From Antedon bifida (Eukaryota > Echinodermata > Crinoidea > Comatulida > Antedonidae), in contig OY727094.1 in NCBI GenBank assembly GCA_963402885.1, positions 15,936,501 to 16,000,500 of the forward strand: a stretch of 64,000 nt of DNA, written 5' to 3'. Shown here in pieces: positions 1 through 10,923 of this stretch (within the stretch, counting starts at the first letter, position 1; every line of letters starts with the position of its first letter). The notes under the pieces were generated by a model, which had not been told where the DNA came from, did not search any database, and was given only the letters and a program-made list of their open reading frames with translations. The position numbers and the translations under genes are program-made.

Positions 1-900
1 GTAGACTTTACGAAGGGTTTTGATCGTGTGGATCAAAATGTTGTCATAAATAAATTAATATCTATTACTTGTGGGGTGCCCCAGGGCACGAAGTTGGGCC
101 CCCTTCTCTTTTTGGTATTAGTCAATGATGTTGCTGAGAGAACTGACAGGCAGTGGAAATATGTGGACGACCTCACTCTTAGTGAAGTAGTTAGAAGTAG
201 TGATAGCCAATTGTTGCAGGACACTTTAAATCAACTTGATGATTGGTGTTTGATAAATAGAGTCCTCCCCAAGCCATCCAAGTGCAATGTGATGCGTATT
301 TCCTTCCTAAAGTCCGAATGTCCTCCTCCCAGTTTCAATCCAAATGGCCATGATCTTAAATGTGTAAATCACATTAAACTGCTTGGTGCTACCTTGCAGG
401 ATAACCTTAAATGGGAGATGCATATTCATGATATCGTTGCTAAAGCATGTCGACGTTTGTACACTTTGATTATACTTAAGAAAGCCAAGGCGCCTTCTAA
501 AGATCTACTACAAGTATATACTTGCTATATACGTCCTTTAGTTGAATATGCATGCCCTGTGTGGCACAGTTCAATTACGAAAGACCAAACTAAGTCAATA
601 GAAAGAGTTAAAAAAAGAGCTCTACGAATCATTTATGGCATGAACTATGTATCCTACGAGTCTGCTCTTAAATTGTCTGACCTTCCATCGCTAGTTAACA
701 GAAGAGTCCAACTCTTACTGAAATTTGGTAAAGGAATAATAAAGTCTGATACATTTAGAATTCTTCCCCCTGTTCGTGACATTAGCAGAACCCTGAGGTC
801 TGCGAGTAAGCCTCTACTCGAAATCCCGTTTGGTCGTACAGAAAGAATTAGATCTTCACCAGTCCCTTTTTTAGTCCGACTCATTAATGATGAATATTGA
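1..900 (+). pseudogene. LINE ORF2 fragment, reverse transcriptase (3' part)
   Basis: The frame is open from base 1 to the stop at 898-900, so the window begins inside the gene. It encodes the C-terminal half of a non-LTR retrotransposon polymerase: the DFTKGFDRVD block (RT motif A), ITCGVPQGTKLGP (motif B), and the catalytic WKYVDDLTL box (motif C). The thumb and C-terminal region follow, with YACPVWHSS and RTERIRSSPVPFLV near the end. Compared with the related LINE at 59-62 kb, about 33 residues are missing in frame between the NKLI and ITCGVPQG stretches, so the copy is probably dead although it has no stop. It belongs to the Jockey/CR1-like group with the LINEs at 11-14 and 59-62 kb; the exact clade is not resolved. 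Confidence 0.9.
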
Positions 901-1083
901 ATAGGCTGGCACTATTTTAACTTACAGGTGGACCAATTTTAATGTGTTAATTTTTTTAAATTACCTTTTATACATACTGTATTTATATATTTTTATCAAA
1001 TTTTGTAAAATACTACTTTTCAGCCTTTTGGCTGCCGTTGTATTTTGATGTCTTTTTATGAATAAATATACCTAAATATATAC
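901..1083 (+). mobile_element. 3' untranslated tail of the LINE at 1-900
   Basis: AT-rich, non-coding sequence directly follows the ORF2 stop. It contains a small hairpin (CAGCCTTTTGGCTG) near 1021 and ends in a degenerate AATAAATA-type tail. The boundary is estimated from where the repeat shared with 41.1 kb begins. Confidence 0.5.
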
Positions 1084-1320
1084 ATTTAACTGATACATTT
1101 AATCAACTGCAGGTGGTGCCACCATTCACCTGATATTAAGCACCAAAATGGCAAAATGTATATAAGCTAAAAAGGAAGAAGAGCAACATTTTAGGTTCAA
1201 GTAGTAATTAGTGGTTCAGTCTATAATACTACACTATATTATTTAGTAGCAACTTCAATAGCAATGCCTCTATTAAAACAAAAACCATCTCCGACGACCC
1301 AAATAGTTCGATGTAGCCTG
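1084..1320. repeat. Dispersed repeat, copy 1 (partner at 41127-41345)
   Basis: The stretch beginning CATTTAACTGATACATTTAA is repeated in the same orientation at about 41127. Shared blocks include ACCTGATATTA, CACCAAAATGGCAAAATGTA and AAGCTAAAAAGG, with small indels. No coding potential is visible. It is an unclassified repeat or part of a local duplication. Confidence 0.7.
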
Positions 1321-2129
1321 CCATACAATATTGCCTTAAATTTAGTAATCGCTTTTTTAAATTGCCAGTTTGACTGTCCGATGCACTCAGTCTGTAGGCT
1401 CAAACAGTCACAGGTAGTCTAATTAATAAGTAGTTTATTGCACTTGTTTATCAAAAAAGAGAAACAGAAATATTGCTTATTAAATTAAATAAATTCAAGA
1501 ATCAATATGAATCAACGTTAAATGATTAAGGCACAATTTATAAATTATTCAAAACGACAGAAACACATCCAAACATGCATGATGCTTTATTGACCAAATG
1601 TTCACCGATTCTATTTGCGAATGCGAACAATAAAATGATCTTTAACAAAAAAAAAATAGTCAAGATACTGTATACTGGTCAGTTGTAAGCATAAAAAAAA
1701 TGATTAGGTGTAATGTGTAATGTAATTAAGGTGTAATTTACGAGTGACCTGTCATGGCAATTCCATGTGAATAATTGTAGTCAGCAAAATGTGAAAATAT
1801 TTTTTAAAATACACAAATCGGACTATCGCAAAGGTTCAAAATTTGATGTTAACAAAGATGGCAGCCATTTTTTTAAAATACTAGTAACCGCTTGTCATAG
1901 ACAGCTGTATCTGGTGTCAAATTACTCAAAATATATATGTTTGTTAAGTATCAGCTGCTGCTTTTACAGGTTTTTTCGAGATCTTTTTGAACTTTCGTAA
2001 GTCCTTGATTGTGTGTCGATAATGTTGAAATTTTCTTTGCTGCATTGATCTAGGCAATTCCTATTGTTGATAATATTTGTATTTATGTGAATTTTTATCC
2101 CTACCCATATGTTCTTGAATCCTTGTCTT
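1321..2129. other. No recognisable feature
   Basis: AT-rich sequence without a supported gene or clear repeat. The short open frame at 1767-2000 has no recognisable domain and looks like chance. Confidence 0.5.
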
Positions 2130-2740
2130 TAGATAGACGATCAAAAGGAATGAATAAATTAGATAATATTAGTGCTAGTGGCAAACCCATACTTACTTCG
2201 TAGATTTGTTGATAATATGCATTATCATTGTAAACAAAATGAGTGGTTGAATTAATTTGCTTAAATGCTTTGTTATTATAGTTATATGTTCCTATTCAAG
2301 AGATGATTGGTCTTGTTTTTGGTGATCCATCACTGTCAAAGTCCATGTGAGTTTTGGTAAACCATAATAATCTTCCGGGTGCGAACATTTTGGGTAGATA
2401 TCTTTTTAGGTCGCTTCATCTAACTCGCCTGTTTTGTACTAGTTTCGTAAGAATTGTTGTAAAGATCCCTCCCTTTTGATTCTAGAGTCTAATACATGGA
2501 GTTTTGTAAATTTTGTTGGGTCGTCAATAATTCTGTACATTGCTCGATAATCATAATGTTAACTTTGGCGCCTTTATTCGTTCTAATTATAATAATATCT
2601 TTGTTTTTCTTTAAACCAATTGAGGTCTTAATCGTGTCCATGTCCTTTCTTGATGGTTTGTAGGTATTATTAAACATGTGTGTGCAATCTTCTGCCTTGA
2701 TGTTATCAATAATTTCTTGTAGCATTTTATAACCGATCAA
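2130..2740 (-). pseudogene. Penelope-like retroelement fragment, reverse transcriptase
   Basis: Read on the minus strand, the first part has the N-terminal motif of Penelope-like polymerases: LKKNKDIIIIRTNKGAKVNI resembles the family's 'K.D.vIl..DKG..vVim' block. Further on come a block like 'LYGLPKIHK...RPIvSsiGt' (here LLWFTKTHM, then TRPIIS, stop, IGTYNYN) and one like 'F.Y....Y.Q..G.sMG.PL....NLF' (here VSMGLPLALILSNLF). There are at least three in-frame stops and no continuous frame, so this is a dead fragment. The catalytic YxDD and the GIY-YIG endonuclease were not found. It lies 1 kb downstream, in minus-strand sense, of the ankyrin exon. Confidence 0.8.
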
Positions 2741-3700
2741 TTTAAAGCAAGCAAATTACTGTTTTGTTTTAAGATAGTAGGCCTATTGTACATTGTATTG
2801 TATATTGTATGGACAAAAAAATGCATTTTGAAAAACAATTGGTTTTTTTCCTGCCAAATTGCAGGCCATATTGGATTCTGTCATGACGATGTCATTGTAT
2901 TGACTTGATTCATCAACTACTATGAGATGTAAAAAGTAAACCTCTGCTAATTTTAATCATCATAACACAACTCCAAGTAACAAACCGTGAATTGGTTTTC
3001 CATATCTCCTATATATAGGAGTGAGTGAGTGGACATTTGTATATTGTAAACAATGTACTACTACAGTAATGGATTTAATATTTCATATGAAAGAAACAAA
3101 AAACATGCAGTGCAACCTACTACTACAAGAAATACTTTGCCTTATCAATGACCAAATAACCTACAATTCAAATACTAAATAGAAATGTTATAGTTGATAT
3201 CATGTAAAAAGTCGAGAAAAATATGCATTATGCCTGCAGAAATACAGTGCAACCTACTACATCAGACCGAAAAATTTGTACAATTCAAATACTAAAATGG
3301 TGCTATCCTGTACATAAATACACAAGTCAGATTTAATAATTTAACAAATTTATAAAAAAAGAGACAGCAGGTACCAATCCTCTGGTCATGTTGATATCTT
3401 TACCCCAACCCCATCATTCATAGACACAGTATCATGAATGCTGATAATACTATCGATTGACAGTAAGTAAATTTATGTGAACCAAAAGATTATTTCTTAA
3501 TAGGTGTTACTGCCGAAAATAAGAAAAAATATGAAGGTATTAACAAGTAGCCTCTATACTGTAATAAAATAATTACATTCTTTAGGAATGCATTTTGTGC
3601 AATTCTGTTTCAGGAACAAGCATTTTAATCTAAAATTAATAAGTACAAAATTTAGAATTCTGATCATGAATGCGATTACAAAAATTAATTTATGACTTAC
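2741..3700. other. Intronic or intergenic AT-rich sequence
   Basis: Nothing supported. A short repeat (TGCAACCTACTACT and similar) occurs near 3110 and 3248. It lies downstream of the ankyrin exon in its sense and is presumably intron. Confidence 0.4.
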
Positions 3701-3799
3701 ATTATTTTGTTGGTCCACTGCTGCTGCCATGTCTACCAATGTTTGGCAGACATCGACGTGACCACATTGTGCACCCACATGCAATGCTGTATCGCCATC
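3701..3799 (-). CDS. Single ankyrin-repeat exon (internal, 33 codons)
   Basis: The minus strand shows an acceptor (TTGTTAAATAG) directly before the exon and a consensus donor (GTAAGT) directly after it. The 99 bases between are 33 codons in phase 0 at both ends. They start DGDTALHVGAQCGHVDVC and end AAAVDQQNN, which fits the ankyrin pattern (T-A-L-H, GH, then a second helix and loop). One exon per 33-residue repeat is typical of several ankyrin-repeat genes. A second exon of the same design lies at 52274-52372 and would be upstream in transcription. The protein is probably an intracellular scaffold or adaptor, but the gene cannot be named from one or two repeats. The 5' LTR of the Gmr1-like element begins only 157 bp upstream of the acceptor. 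Confidence 0.85.
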
Positions 3800-3956
3800 C
3801 TATTTAACAAAAATATATACATGTTAGAAAAATGCACATATTTTTGTTATTTTATTTTCATTATTATTCATATATTCATTTTTATTTACCATATGTATGG
3901 ATGCATGCAATAACAAAAAACAGACAAACATACAAAAAGTGGTGAATTTCCACCCC

Positions 3957-4268
3957 TGTCATAATATTATGTTTCTCAGTTCCTGTGGTTAAAGAATGTC
4001 TTAGACTAGGTCTGCTAAATTTATTAGCAAACAAAAATCTTATAATTTTGGTGGGAAACTTTGGAGGGAAAATGTTATCCTCCTCTGAAGCCCCTAATTT
4101 GCATGTTCAGTATAAGTAGTAAAATGTTATAGATATTAGGGGAGAAGAGAAAATAAGATAGATAGATAATAGTAGATAGACGTATAGAGTATAGAGAAGA
4201 AAGGTCTAGACTGGTAGAAAGTTGTATTAATACTGAGTTACAAGAAATAAAAGTTTTAGTTGAATACA
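3957..4268 (+). repeat. 5' LTR of the Gmr1-like element
   Basis: Begins TGTCATAATATTATG and ends GAATACA; 312 bp. It pairs with 14628-14943 with only a few substitutions and short indels (for example an extra TAGA in the 3' copy after GTGGTTAGA). Near identity suggests the element is not very old relative to its neighbours. It is followed at once by an A-rich run where the primer-binding site should be. Confidence 0.9.
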
Positions 4269-4288
4269 GTAAAAAAAAAAAAAGAAAA

Positions 4289-4398
4289 ACAAATTCTACA
4301 TGTTAATATGTTAAAGAGATGGTATGATAAAGTAGAAATAAGTAAAGATGGTTATTATGTAGTGACAAATGTCCAGTCGATAGAAGAAGTAGACTTAA
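4289..4398 (+). pseudogene. Remnant of integrase C-terminus / pol linker (Gmr1-like)
   Basis: A short open stretch reads LHVNMLKRWYDKVEISKDG and continues about 15 codons to the DNA-transposon insertion at 4401. The 'HVNMLK.wy' signature is what I expect just before RT in elements with integrase upstream of RT. It sits immediately after the 5' LTR and an A-rich run, so gag, protease and the integrase core have been deleted between them. The assignment rests on motif memory and position. Confidence 0.55.
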
Positions 4399-5472
4399 TA
4401 GTCCAGTCAATCTACAGTTTCAACTCCCAAAAGTAGACAAAATTGCAACAAAAGATTTTTTATATTCAACTTGAAGTTAATTTTACGATAAAAAACATAC
4501 AAAAAGTCTACCAAAATCGGACAACTGGAAAGGTGATAAAAAGACAATAAATCATAGCACTATTTCATTAAAATATCTTCGTATTCGGCGTAGTAATATT
4601 GTCAGAAATTGTTGTCTCTGATTGGTCGAATAAGTTTTGTGCTGTGTTGTTGTTACGACGGAAAATCAGATATTCCACAACAAGTAATGACTTTAAATCT
4701 TGTAATCAGGTAATTTATTAATTTTTTTTTCATAATTCATAATTTTAAAAGCAACATTTACTCTTTCATTAACTATTTAAACGAATGCGGCAATGTAAAT
4801 TAGTCTTAGTAGATACGTAAAGAGAGATATAGCATAGGGAGCGGGGATCTACTCGCGATGTTGTTGAAAAACATTACGTCACGCTAATTTGCGTGTACTG
4901 ATGATGTAGGCCTCCGCTCGTCGTCGTGTACCACCTACACACGTTACCCATCCATGTAGCTAGCTAAAAGAAGACCGCCGATATAGGGGATGATACTAAA
5001 AACGATCTTAAATTTACTGTCATTTCAGCCTACTCTGACTAGGCGTGAAAAGACAAAATTCGGATATTATTATATAGGCCTAGGGCCAACCGCTCTTCAT
5101 TTTTTTAATGAATTAAGCACAAAAATAGGGCCTAGGTAAGCTTAGCTAGGCTAGCTTATACTGCCTAATAATAAAAGGTCAGGCAGCCGCTCCTACCCGA
5201 CCGGGCCATGGTCTAGATCTAATAGATAGGGCATATGCCTAGGTAGTAGGCACAGCTATGCACTATTCTTAACCCCGGAATGTATATATAATTAATATAA
5301 GAGTTGCCAACTTTTTAGTAACTTAAATAGTATAGTAGTGAGGCTAGGCCTCTAGTAATACTAATACTAGGCCTATTTATTTTTTATCAAACCTACTAGG
5401 CCTAGGCCTAGTAGGGCCTGGCCTATGCGATATACATTTCCTCTGTGTAAACTACAGATTATATTCTATTAA

Positions 5473-5608
5473 TGCATTTGTTGTGATATCTATTTCATTT
5501 ACCTTAGATATCTTGTACTACTATTAAACAATGCAGTACTGTACTGCATCATTTGCAGAGAAACAATTGATGAGAAGAGTTATAAATCTGTATCAATCAG
5601 ACAGAAAG
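5473..5608 (+). CDS. Candidate exon 1: CxxC half of a zinc-finger-like module
   Basis: An open frame without stop ends at a consensus donor (AAAG|GTATGT, GT at 5609-5610). Its last 21 codons read CIICRETIDEKSYKSVSI plus RQK. Joined in phase 1 to the next exon it forms a CxxC ... HxxC pattern with a KGA.S.N.AS..RG core. From memory this resembles an uncharacterised module common in predicted invertebrate proteins. The true exon start is unknown; an acceptor at about 5505 (CCTTAG) is possible. It lies inside the TA-flanked transposon, so it is either part of the element's own gene or captured host sequence. Confidence 0.5.
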
Positions 5609-5743
5609 GTATGTTTAGTTACATTTTTCTCTGGCATTATACATCATTAATGTTTTTTTTCTAATACATTTTCATCTTCAATGAACTAAAAAAACAAATG
5701 AAAGTTTGTTTTTCACTGTATAATTTTGTTACTACTATTTTAG

Positions 5744-5898
5744 GAGCAGATAGTGTGAATACAGCGAGCGTTCAAAGAGGATTGAAGCCCAATGCTGTTG
5801 CGGGGTCAGTGGTCCATACAAATTGCCAGAAGAATTACATAAACGTAAAGGTCATAAAATATGTACATGTGTACATTTTAAGATACATACATGCATGA
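5744..5898 (+). CDS. Candidate exon 2: HxxC half of a zinc-finger-like module
   Basis: The exon follows an acceptor (ACTATTTTAG at 5734-5743) and continues exon 1 in frame: GADSVNTASVQRGLKPNAV, then AGSVVHTNCQKNYIN. The His-x-x-Cys pair completes a likely zinc site with the CxxC of exon 1 after a 135-bp intron. A possible donor (GTAAAG) lies at 5845; otherwise the frame runs to the stop at 5896-5898. Nothing recognisable continues downstream. Conservation of the spacing and of both splice sites is the main argument that this is real. Confidence 0.5.
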
Positions 5899-8041
5899 TC
5901 AAAACAGTTCCTTGACAATGGTTTCAGTGAACTATTGGCAAGTTATTAGTGTTTTATTAATGGTGATGTAGTGTTGACTGTTATACTTTATTGTAAAGTA
6001 AATAATTAATGTTTATGAATTGAATAGAGATATTAATATTTCAGAATGATTGACTTATATTTAACAGGGCAGAGAGTTAAATAGAAAATAGTCAATCTTT
6101 AAATGAATGAAATATTCTCTCCACTTCACGAAAAAATACATTCATTATTATTATAAACTTTTATTCAATATATGTGTAATTATTGTACTTATTACTTGAG
6201 TTTCCTGTCTCTTGTAATAAAAAATGTTTACATAAATGTACTTATACTTATTATTTGAGCTTCCCATCTCTTATGATAGTACAGTACAAATAATGTTGAA
6301 ATACATACTTGTGTTTCAAGTACCGTAATTTAAAATGATATATAGTATAGTATATAATACTGGTGTATATTATTACTAATTACTTTTAAATTTCTCATAT
6401 TTTGTGTCAGTAATGCTGTTATGAAAAAATTCAAGTAAACACGACATCTCATATTTTTAAGAGCTATGCATGTTATATTCAACATCTATTCATGAGATCT
6501 TGTTGACTAGTTTGTACCTGTACGTATTTGAGAATGATCAGATTTGGTTGAAAATATTAATGTTCAGACTAAATATGTGTACAAATTACAAAAAAAAAAT
6601 TAAAATAACTGGCTGGGTCGAGTTTATTTACTGGACTAGTATTTTATATGGCTACTGGAAAAATAATGCCACTGACCAGCTGCAGCATGTTAATTTATAA
6701 GTAGTGTTCGGGTAAATGATTTTTGTGTACATCTTATGAAAACTACAGTACTGCCATTATTAAAATGCACATTGCACGACTGAAATATTTTATACATATA
6801 CAGTAGTACATGTAAATGCATGTAAAAAGAAATGATGTGTGCAATATACTATAGTTACTGTATTTATGAAAATAAATATTGAGAAATTACTTTACAAAAT
6901 GTAATTTGTGTTATTTGTCGTCCAATGTCGTATACAGTATTCGTAATAGGGCTAGATCTTAAATTATACAGTATTAAAATAAAATAATCATGGGTTAACA
7001 AAATTAATTTATATTACAATTTATTTAAGGGCTATCCAAGGAGATATACTGTAATAAAATTCCTTCACTTGCTAGTGTTGCCCGAAAGCTCTGCTAATTT
7101 TTTCTGGCTGTTTTACTTTATCGTTTTGATTTATTAGCTTTTCGCTTTTTTTTTATCTCATTGTCATTTTTTCAGTAATTTGCCTTTGGATAAATAATAA
7201 TTATATATATAATATACTTATTTAAATTAAAATAAAAGTCGGTCTCAGATGTTGACCTGTGTACAGTAGGGCTCTCCCACAATTGCCTAACGGTGGTAGT
7301 AGGCCTAGCTAGTCTAAAAATGTAGTGCAAGTGAGTGGCCCATAACGTAAGTAGGCTATTATTTATTGATTCATCACATTCAATCCTATATGAAATGCAT
7401 CTCTGGCTGGCACCAATTACCCATACGGAATAGGCCTAACCTAAAAAGTTGGCCTAGGCCTAGAAAAAAGGTTTAGTCAGAGTCTACCACAACATCAGGA
7501 GGGTGACAGTCCAGAATAGACAGGTCTAGGCTAGAGAGAGGCATACACCAGTTATTCGGCATTTTTGTTTGCATTACAATTTTTTTTATACTAAATCAAC
7601 TCACTGACTTGAAATGACTGAAATACTAATGAAAACTACATTAGCAGCAGATGGCGTAATTATAAAGATGCCTAATAAACAAGTGAAAATAAACAAAAAA
7701 GCGACGACTACGCTCTAGTTAGTAGGCCCCGACCCAATAGCAGCCATGTCCCTTTACACACAACAAAAACGATGACCAAAACAGAGGTGGTGACCTAGAT
7801 GACCTGACTATTAGCCAATCAGGGACAAGGAATTTTATGCTAATTAGGTAAACCGTTGAACACATCGCGCAAGAAAACAAAAAACAAAGTTCGACACTTT
7901 TCTACTTTAAATACACATTTTCTGTTGTCCGATTTTGGTAGACTTTTTACAAGACGTTTATAGTATTTTTATCTATCAAATAAGTGTATAAAATCATTTA
8001 TTGCAATTTTGTCCACCAAAAATCGTAGATTGACTGGACTA

Positions 8042-8573
8042 TAAATGAAACAATCCATGACAATGAGTTAGATAGTGAAATAGATATAGGATTGTCTTAT
8101 CATCAATCGCAAACATGTAGAGATGTTAACGTTAGTAATAACTTAAATGATACACAAACTAAACACTTAACAGAATTGTTAAAGTAGAATGTATTCTCAG
8201 ATGTACCAGGTAGAACTCACTTAGTGACACATGAAATTAAGACTAATGGTGAAATGCCTATAAGGCATAAGGCATAGGGCATATAGAACGCCCCAAGCAT
8301 TAAAGGGTAAATTGAAAGAGGAATTAGATAGTATGTTGGCTATGGGTATAATAGAACCTACAGTTAGTGCCTATGCTGCACCTATTATTGCCCTGAAGAA
8401 AGGCCAGAATCAAATTAGAATGGTGACAGATTTTAGATCACTAAATAAGACTACACAATTTGACCCTTATGTTATGCCTCGCATAGACGAAATGTTGGAT
8501 GAGGTATCATCCGCAATATACATAACTATACGTTAGATCTAACTAAAGGATTTTACCAGGTGCCTCTGGAGCC
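8042..8573 (+). pseudogene. Gmr1-like RT, N-terminal part
   Basis: With a few stops and small lesions it reads DVPGRTHLVTHEIKTNGEMP, then KLKEELDSMLAMGIIEPT, APIIALKKGQNQIRMVTDFR, and DLTKGFYQVPLEPK across 8532-8573. These are RT blocks 1-3 of Ty3/gypsy polymerases, with the DLTKG aspartate of motif A. A C-to-T type stop (TAG) sits in ELLK*NVFSD and there is a lesion near the YRTP region. The frame is cut at EPK by the Harbinger-like insertion and resumes exactly at 10171. Confidence 0.85.
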
Positions 8574-8576
8574 TAA

Positions 8577-10170
8577 GGGTCTGTTTCTGCTGCATAACGC
8601 AATTTAACCAGTTATTTTAAAATAGATTAAAAATAGATAACAATAACAAGACCGCGTTTCTGCTCAATTTGTGCTCCGAAATAACCGGTTAAATCTATGG
8701 GTGGTCGTCGAGCAAAACGTCATCATTACCCAAAATGCAATACACTCAGACGGAAGTAGTAAGTTGGCTGTTTGTTTACATCGACATCAGTACACACGTG
8801 TGTGATATCGCCGAACATCTCAAACATGTTAACATAATAAAATGTTGTCTCCAGGTCTACAAGTTTTGTTTTTTGTAAAGCCTACTTAACATCGCTAATA
8901 AAATTAATTCTCATGGCGCCTTCAATAACATGGGGAGGGTTGTGCAGCGCCCGATCGCCTAGGATAATTATTATCTAGCCTAATTCCTCAAAAAGGCGAT
9001 GTCACACGGCCCTTCCCACGTGAACGACTGTTGTCTTTCACGAGCGCGGTCCTACTAAACACCAAACGGAAACAAAAACGAGACTCAGAATGTTGCAATA
9101 CCTACCAAACGAGAGTAGATAATTGTTAATTAATTATGAAAACCCAACTTATATAGCAAAAATCGTCTGAATTTATGTTAAAAACGATGAGTTTAGCCAC
9201 AAAAACTTAAATCAAACGAGAGTATCCAAGTCATAGAATATCGCACGCACATATTGCCTTTAATAGAATAATGAGTATTGAACATTATTTCGTATATTTA
9301 TGTACTAGCATAAATAATAACACATTTCTATGCTTAATAAAATCATATTTAATATATTATCAAAGGCTCTGATAACCTTTGTTTTCGGTCGATGTGATGT
9401 TTTTCTAAAAAATGATATGTAAAACGATCAAAGTAAGATTGTTCATTGCGTGCCATAAATACGCTCGTTTGGTTTCAGTTTTTGTTGCTAAATTCATCGT
9501 TTTTAACATAAATTTGGACGATTTTTGCTATAAAGTTTGGGTTTTCATAATTAATTAACCATTATCTATTCTCGTTTGGTAGATATTTGCAACATTCTGA
9601 GTCCCTTTTGTTTCCGTTTTGGTGTTATAGGACCATAATAGGCATACCCTTCGCGAGCGTGTATTAACCCATCAAGTATTTAGCTTGGGTAGTTCGGAAC
9701 TCCACCCCAAATTCCTCTTTTACTTTCGCAAAAATTCTCTAATATATATCTGTGAATCTTTTCTATTGCCTGCCATCCTTCCCCGTACTTTCTCTTTCCC
9801 CCACAACTGAATAACATATCTTGCGATTTCATTCATCCACATGCATGTTCACTTCTTCGTTCGACTGTCAACACCACGAGGAAAACACACATGGTTCGCG
9901 ACGGTATCTGTCCCGGGGTCACAACTGTCAATCAAATAACCGTTATTTCGTGTTGCAGCTAAGAATTGCTCAGCGATAACCGGTTAAACGGCGTTCTAAC
10001 ACCGATTTAAATTGGTGTTTTTAACCGGTTATTTTGCGCTGCCTTTTAACCGGTTACAAAAAATGTGTCCTGTTTCTGCTGCCAAGAAAATGGAGTTAAT
10101 TTATTCACACTGATTTTAATTTATTCACACCGATTTTAACCGGTTATTTTTATGCAGCAGAAACAGGCCC
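8577..10170. mobile_element. Harbinger-like DNA transposon (non-autonomous), TSD TAA
   Basis: Terminal inverted repeats GGGTCTGTTTCTGCTGC (left) and GCAGCAGAAACAGGCCC (right) are flanked by TAA at 8574-8576 and 10171-10173. The 3-bp duplication and G-rich ends fit PIF/Harbinger. Removing the element with one TAA copy restores the host frame (L-E-P-K-T-K-D-K). Both ends carry AACCGGTTA-like motifs, also repeated inside (AACCGGTTAT near 9980 and 10020-10060). No transposase is recognisable in its 1.6 kb. A longer palindrome is embedded at 9047-9640. Confidence 0.85.
9047..9640. repeat. Foldback (palindromic) element inside the Harbinger-like element
   Basis: Arms of about 170-185 bp at 9051-9235 and 9465-9638 are inverted copies. 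Both contain CACCAAA(A)CGGAAACAAAA, CTCAGAATGTTGCAA, CTACCAAACGAGA and AAAAACGATGA. The outer ends read GGTCCTAC...(C)GTCC-type: GGTCCTA on the left, TAGGACC on the right. It could be a separate MITE nested in the element or part of its structure. Confidence 0.7.
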
Positions 10171-10923
10171 TAAGACCAAAGACAAATCAGCATTTATTAC
10201 ACAATTTGGACAGTATTGTTACAATGTACTTCCATTTGGTATGCAAAATAGCTCTAGTACTTTCCAAAGATTAATGGATAAGGTATTACAAGGTACTGAG
10301 GGATATGCTAAGGCATATAGATGACATATTTATTTATAGTCAAACTTGGAAAGATTATATTTTTCATTTGAATGATGTATTAGAAAGATTAAGTGGTGCT
10401 GGATTGACAGCAAAGCCTTTGAAATGTAAAATTGCCTATGCACAGGTAGAATTTCTGGGGCATAAGATTGGTAACGGAGAAATTAGACCCATGGTTGATA
10501 AGGTTGAGGCTGTGGAAAAGTTCCCCAGACCTTTGTCTAAAAAACAAGTCTGATCATTTCTCGGATTAACTGGCTATATTACAGAAAATTTGTACAAAAC
10601 TATGCCGATATTGCTAAGCCATTGATTGATTTAACTTTAAAGAATAAAAGTAATCCGTTAAGTGGAATGAACAATGTGAAAATGCCTTTGTAACTTTAAA
10701 GAAACGACTTACTGATGATAATGTATTAAAAGCCCCAAATTTTGATAAGATGTTTATATTGCAAACCGATGCCTCAAATTATGGCATAGGGGCAGTGCTG
10801 AGCCAAATAGATGGCGAGGGTAATGATTATCCCATTGTGTATTTAAGTAGAAAGTTATCTGTACATGAACAGAGATATTCTGTGCCAGAAAAAGAGTGCC
10901 TCTCTATTGTTTGGGCTATTTCA
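10171..10923 (+). pseudogene. Gmr1-like RT (catalytic half) and start of RNase H
   Basis: Reads KTKDKSAFITQFGQYCYNVL, PFGMQNSSSTFQRLMDK, then IDDIFIYSQTW (RT motif C; two bases are lost just before it), EFLGHKIGNGE, and after a stop SFLGLTGY. RNase H begins with FILQTDASNYGIGAVLSQ (catalytic Asp) and YPIVYLSRKLSVHEQRYS, ending SIVWAI at the LINE insertion. Lesions: a frameshift at the IDD box, a TGA in KKQV*SFLG (probably from CGA), and a frameshift in GY|YRKF. It continues at 14339. Confidence 0.9.

Larger units (their letters stand above)
4401..8039. mobile_element. 3.6 kb DNA transposon with TA target duplication
   Basis: The ends are inverted: GTCCAGTCAATCTAC at 4401 and GTAGATTGACTGGAC at 8025-8039, flanked by TA on both sides. 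Similarity continues inward for well over 100 bp; both arms contain AAAGTCTACCAAAATCGGAC and, further in, a GTCTCTGATTGG/GTCCCTGATTGG block. It interrupts the Gmr1-like element. The same ten terminal bases (GTCCAGTCAA) end the giant palindrome at 38688-40844. The TA duplication suggests a Tc1/mariner-type integration, but no DDE/D transposase was recognised, so it is probably non-autonomous. Its interior holds two candidate exons. Confidence 0.8.
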
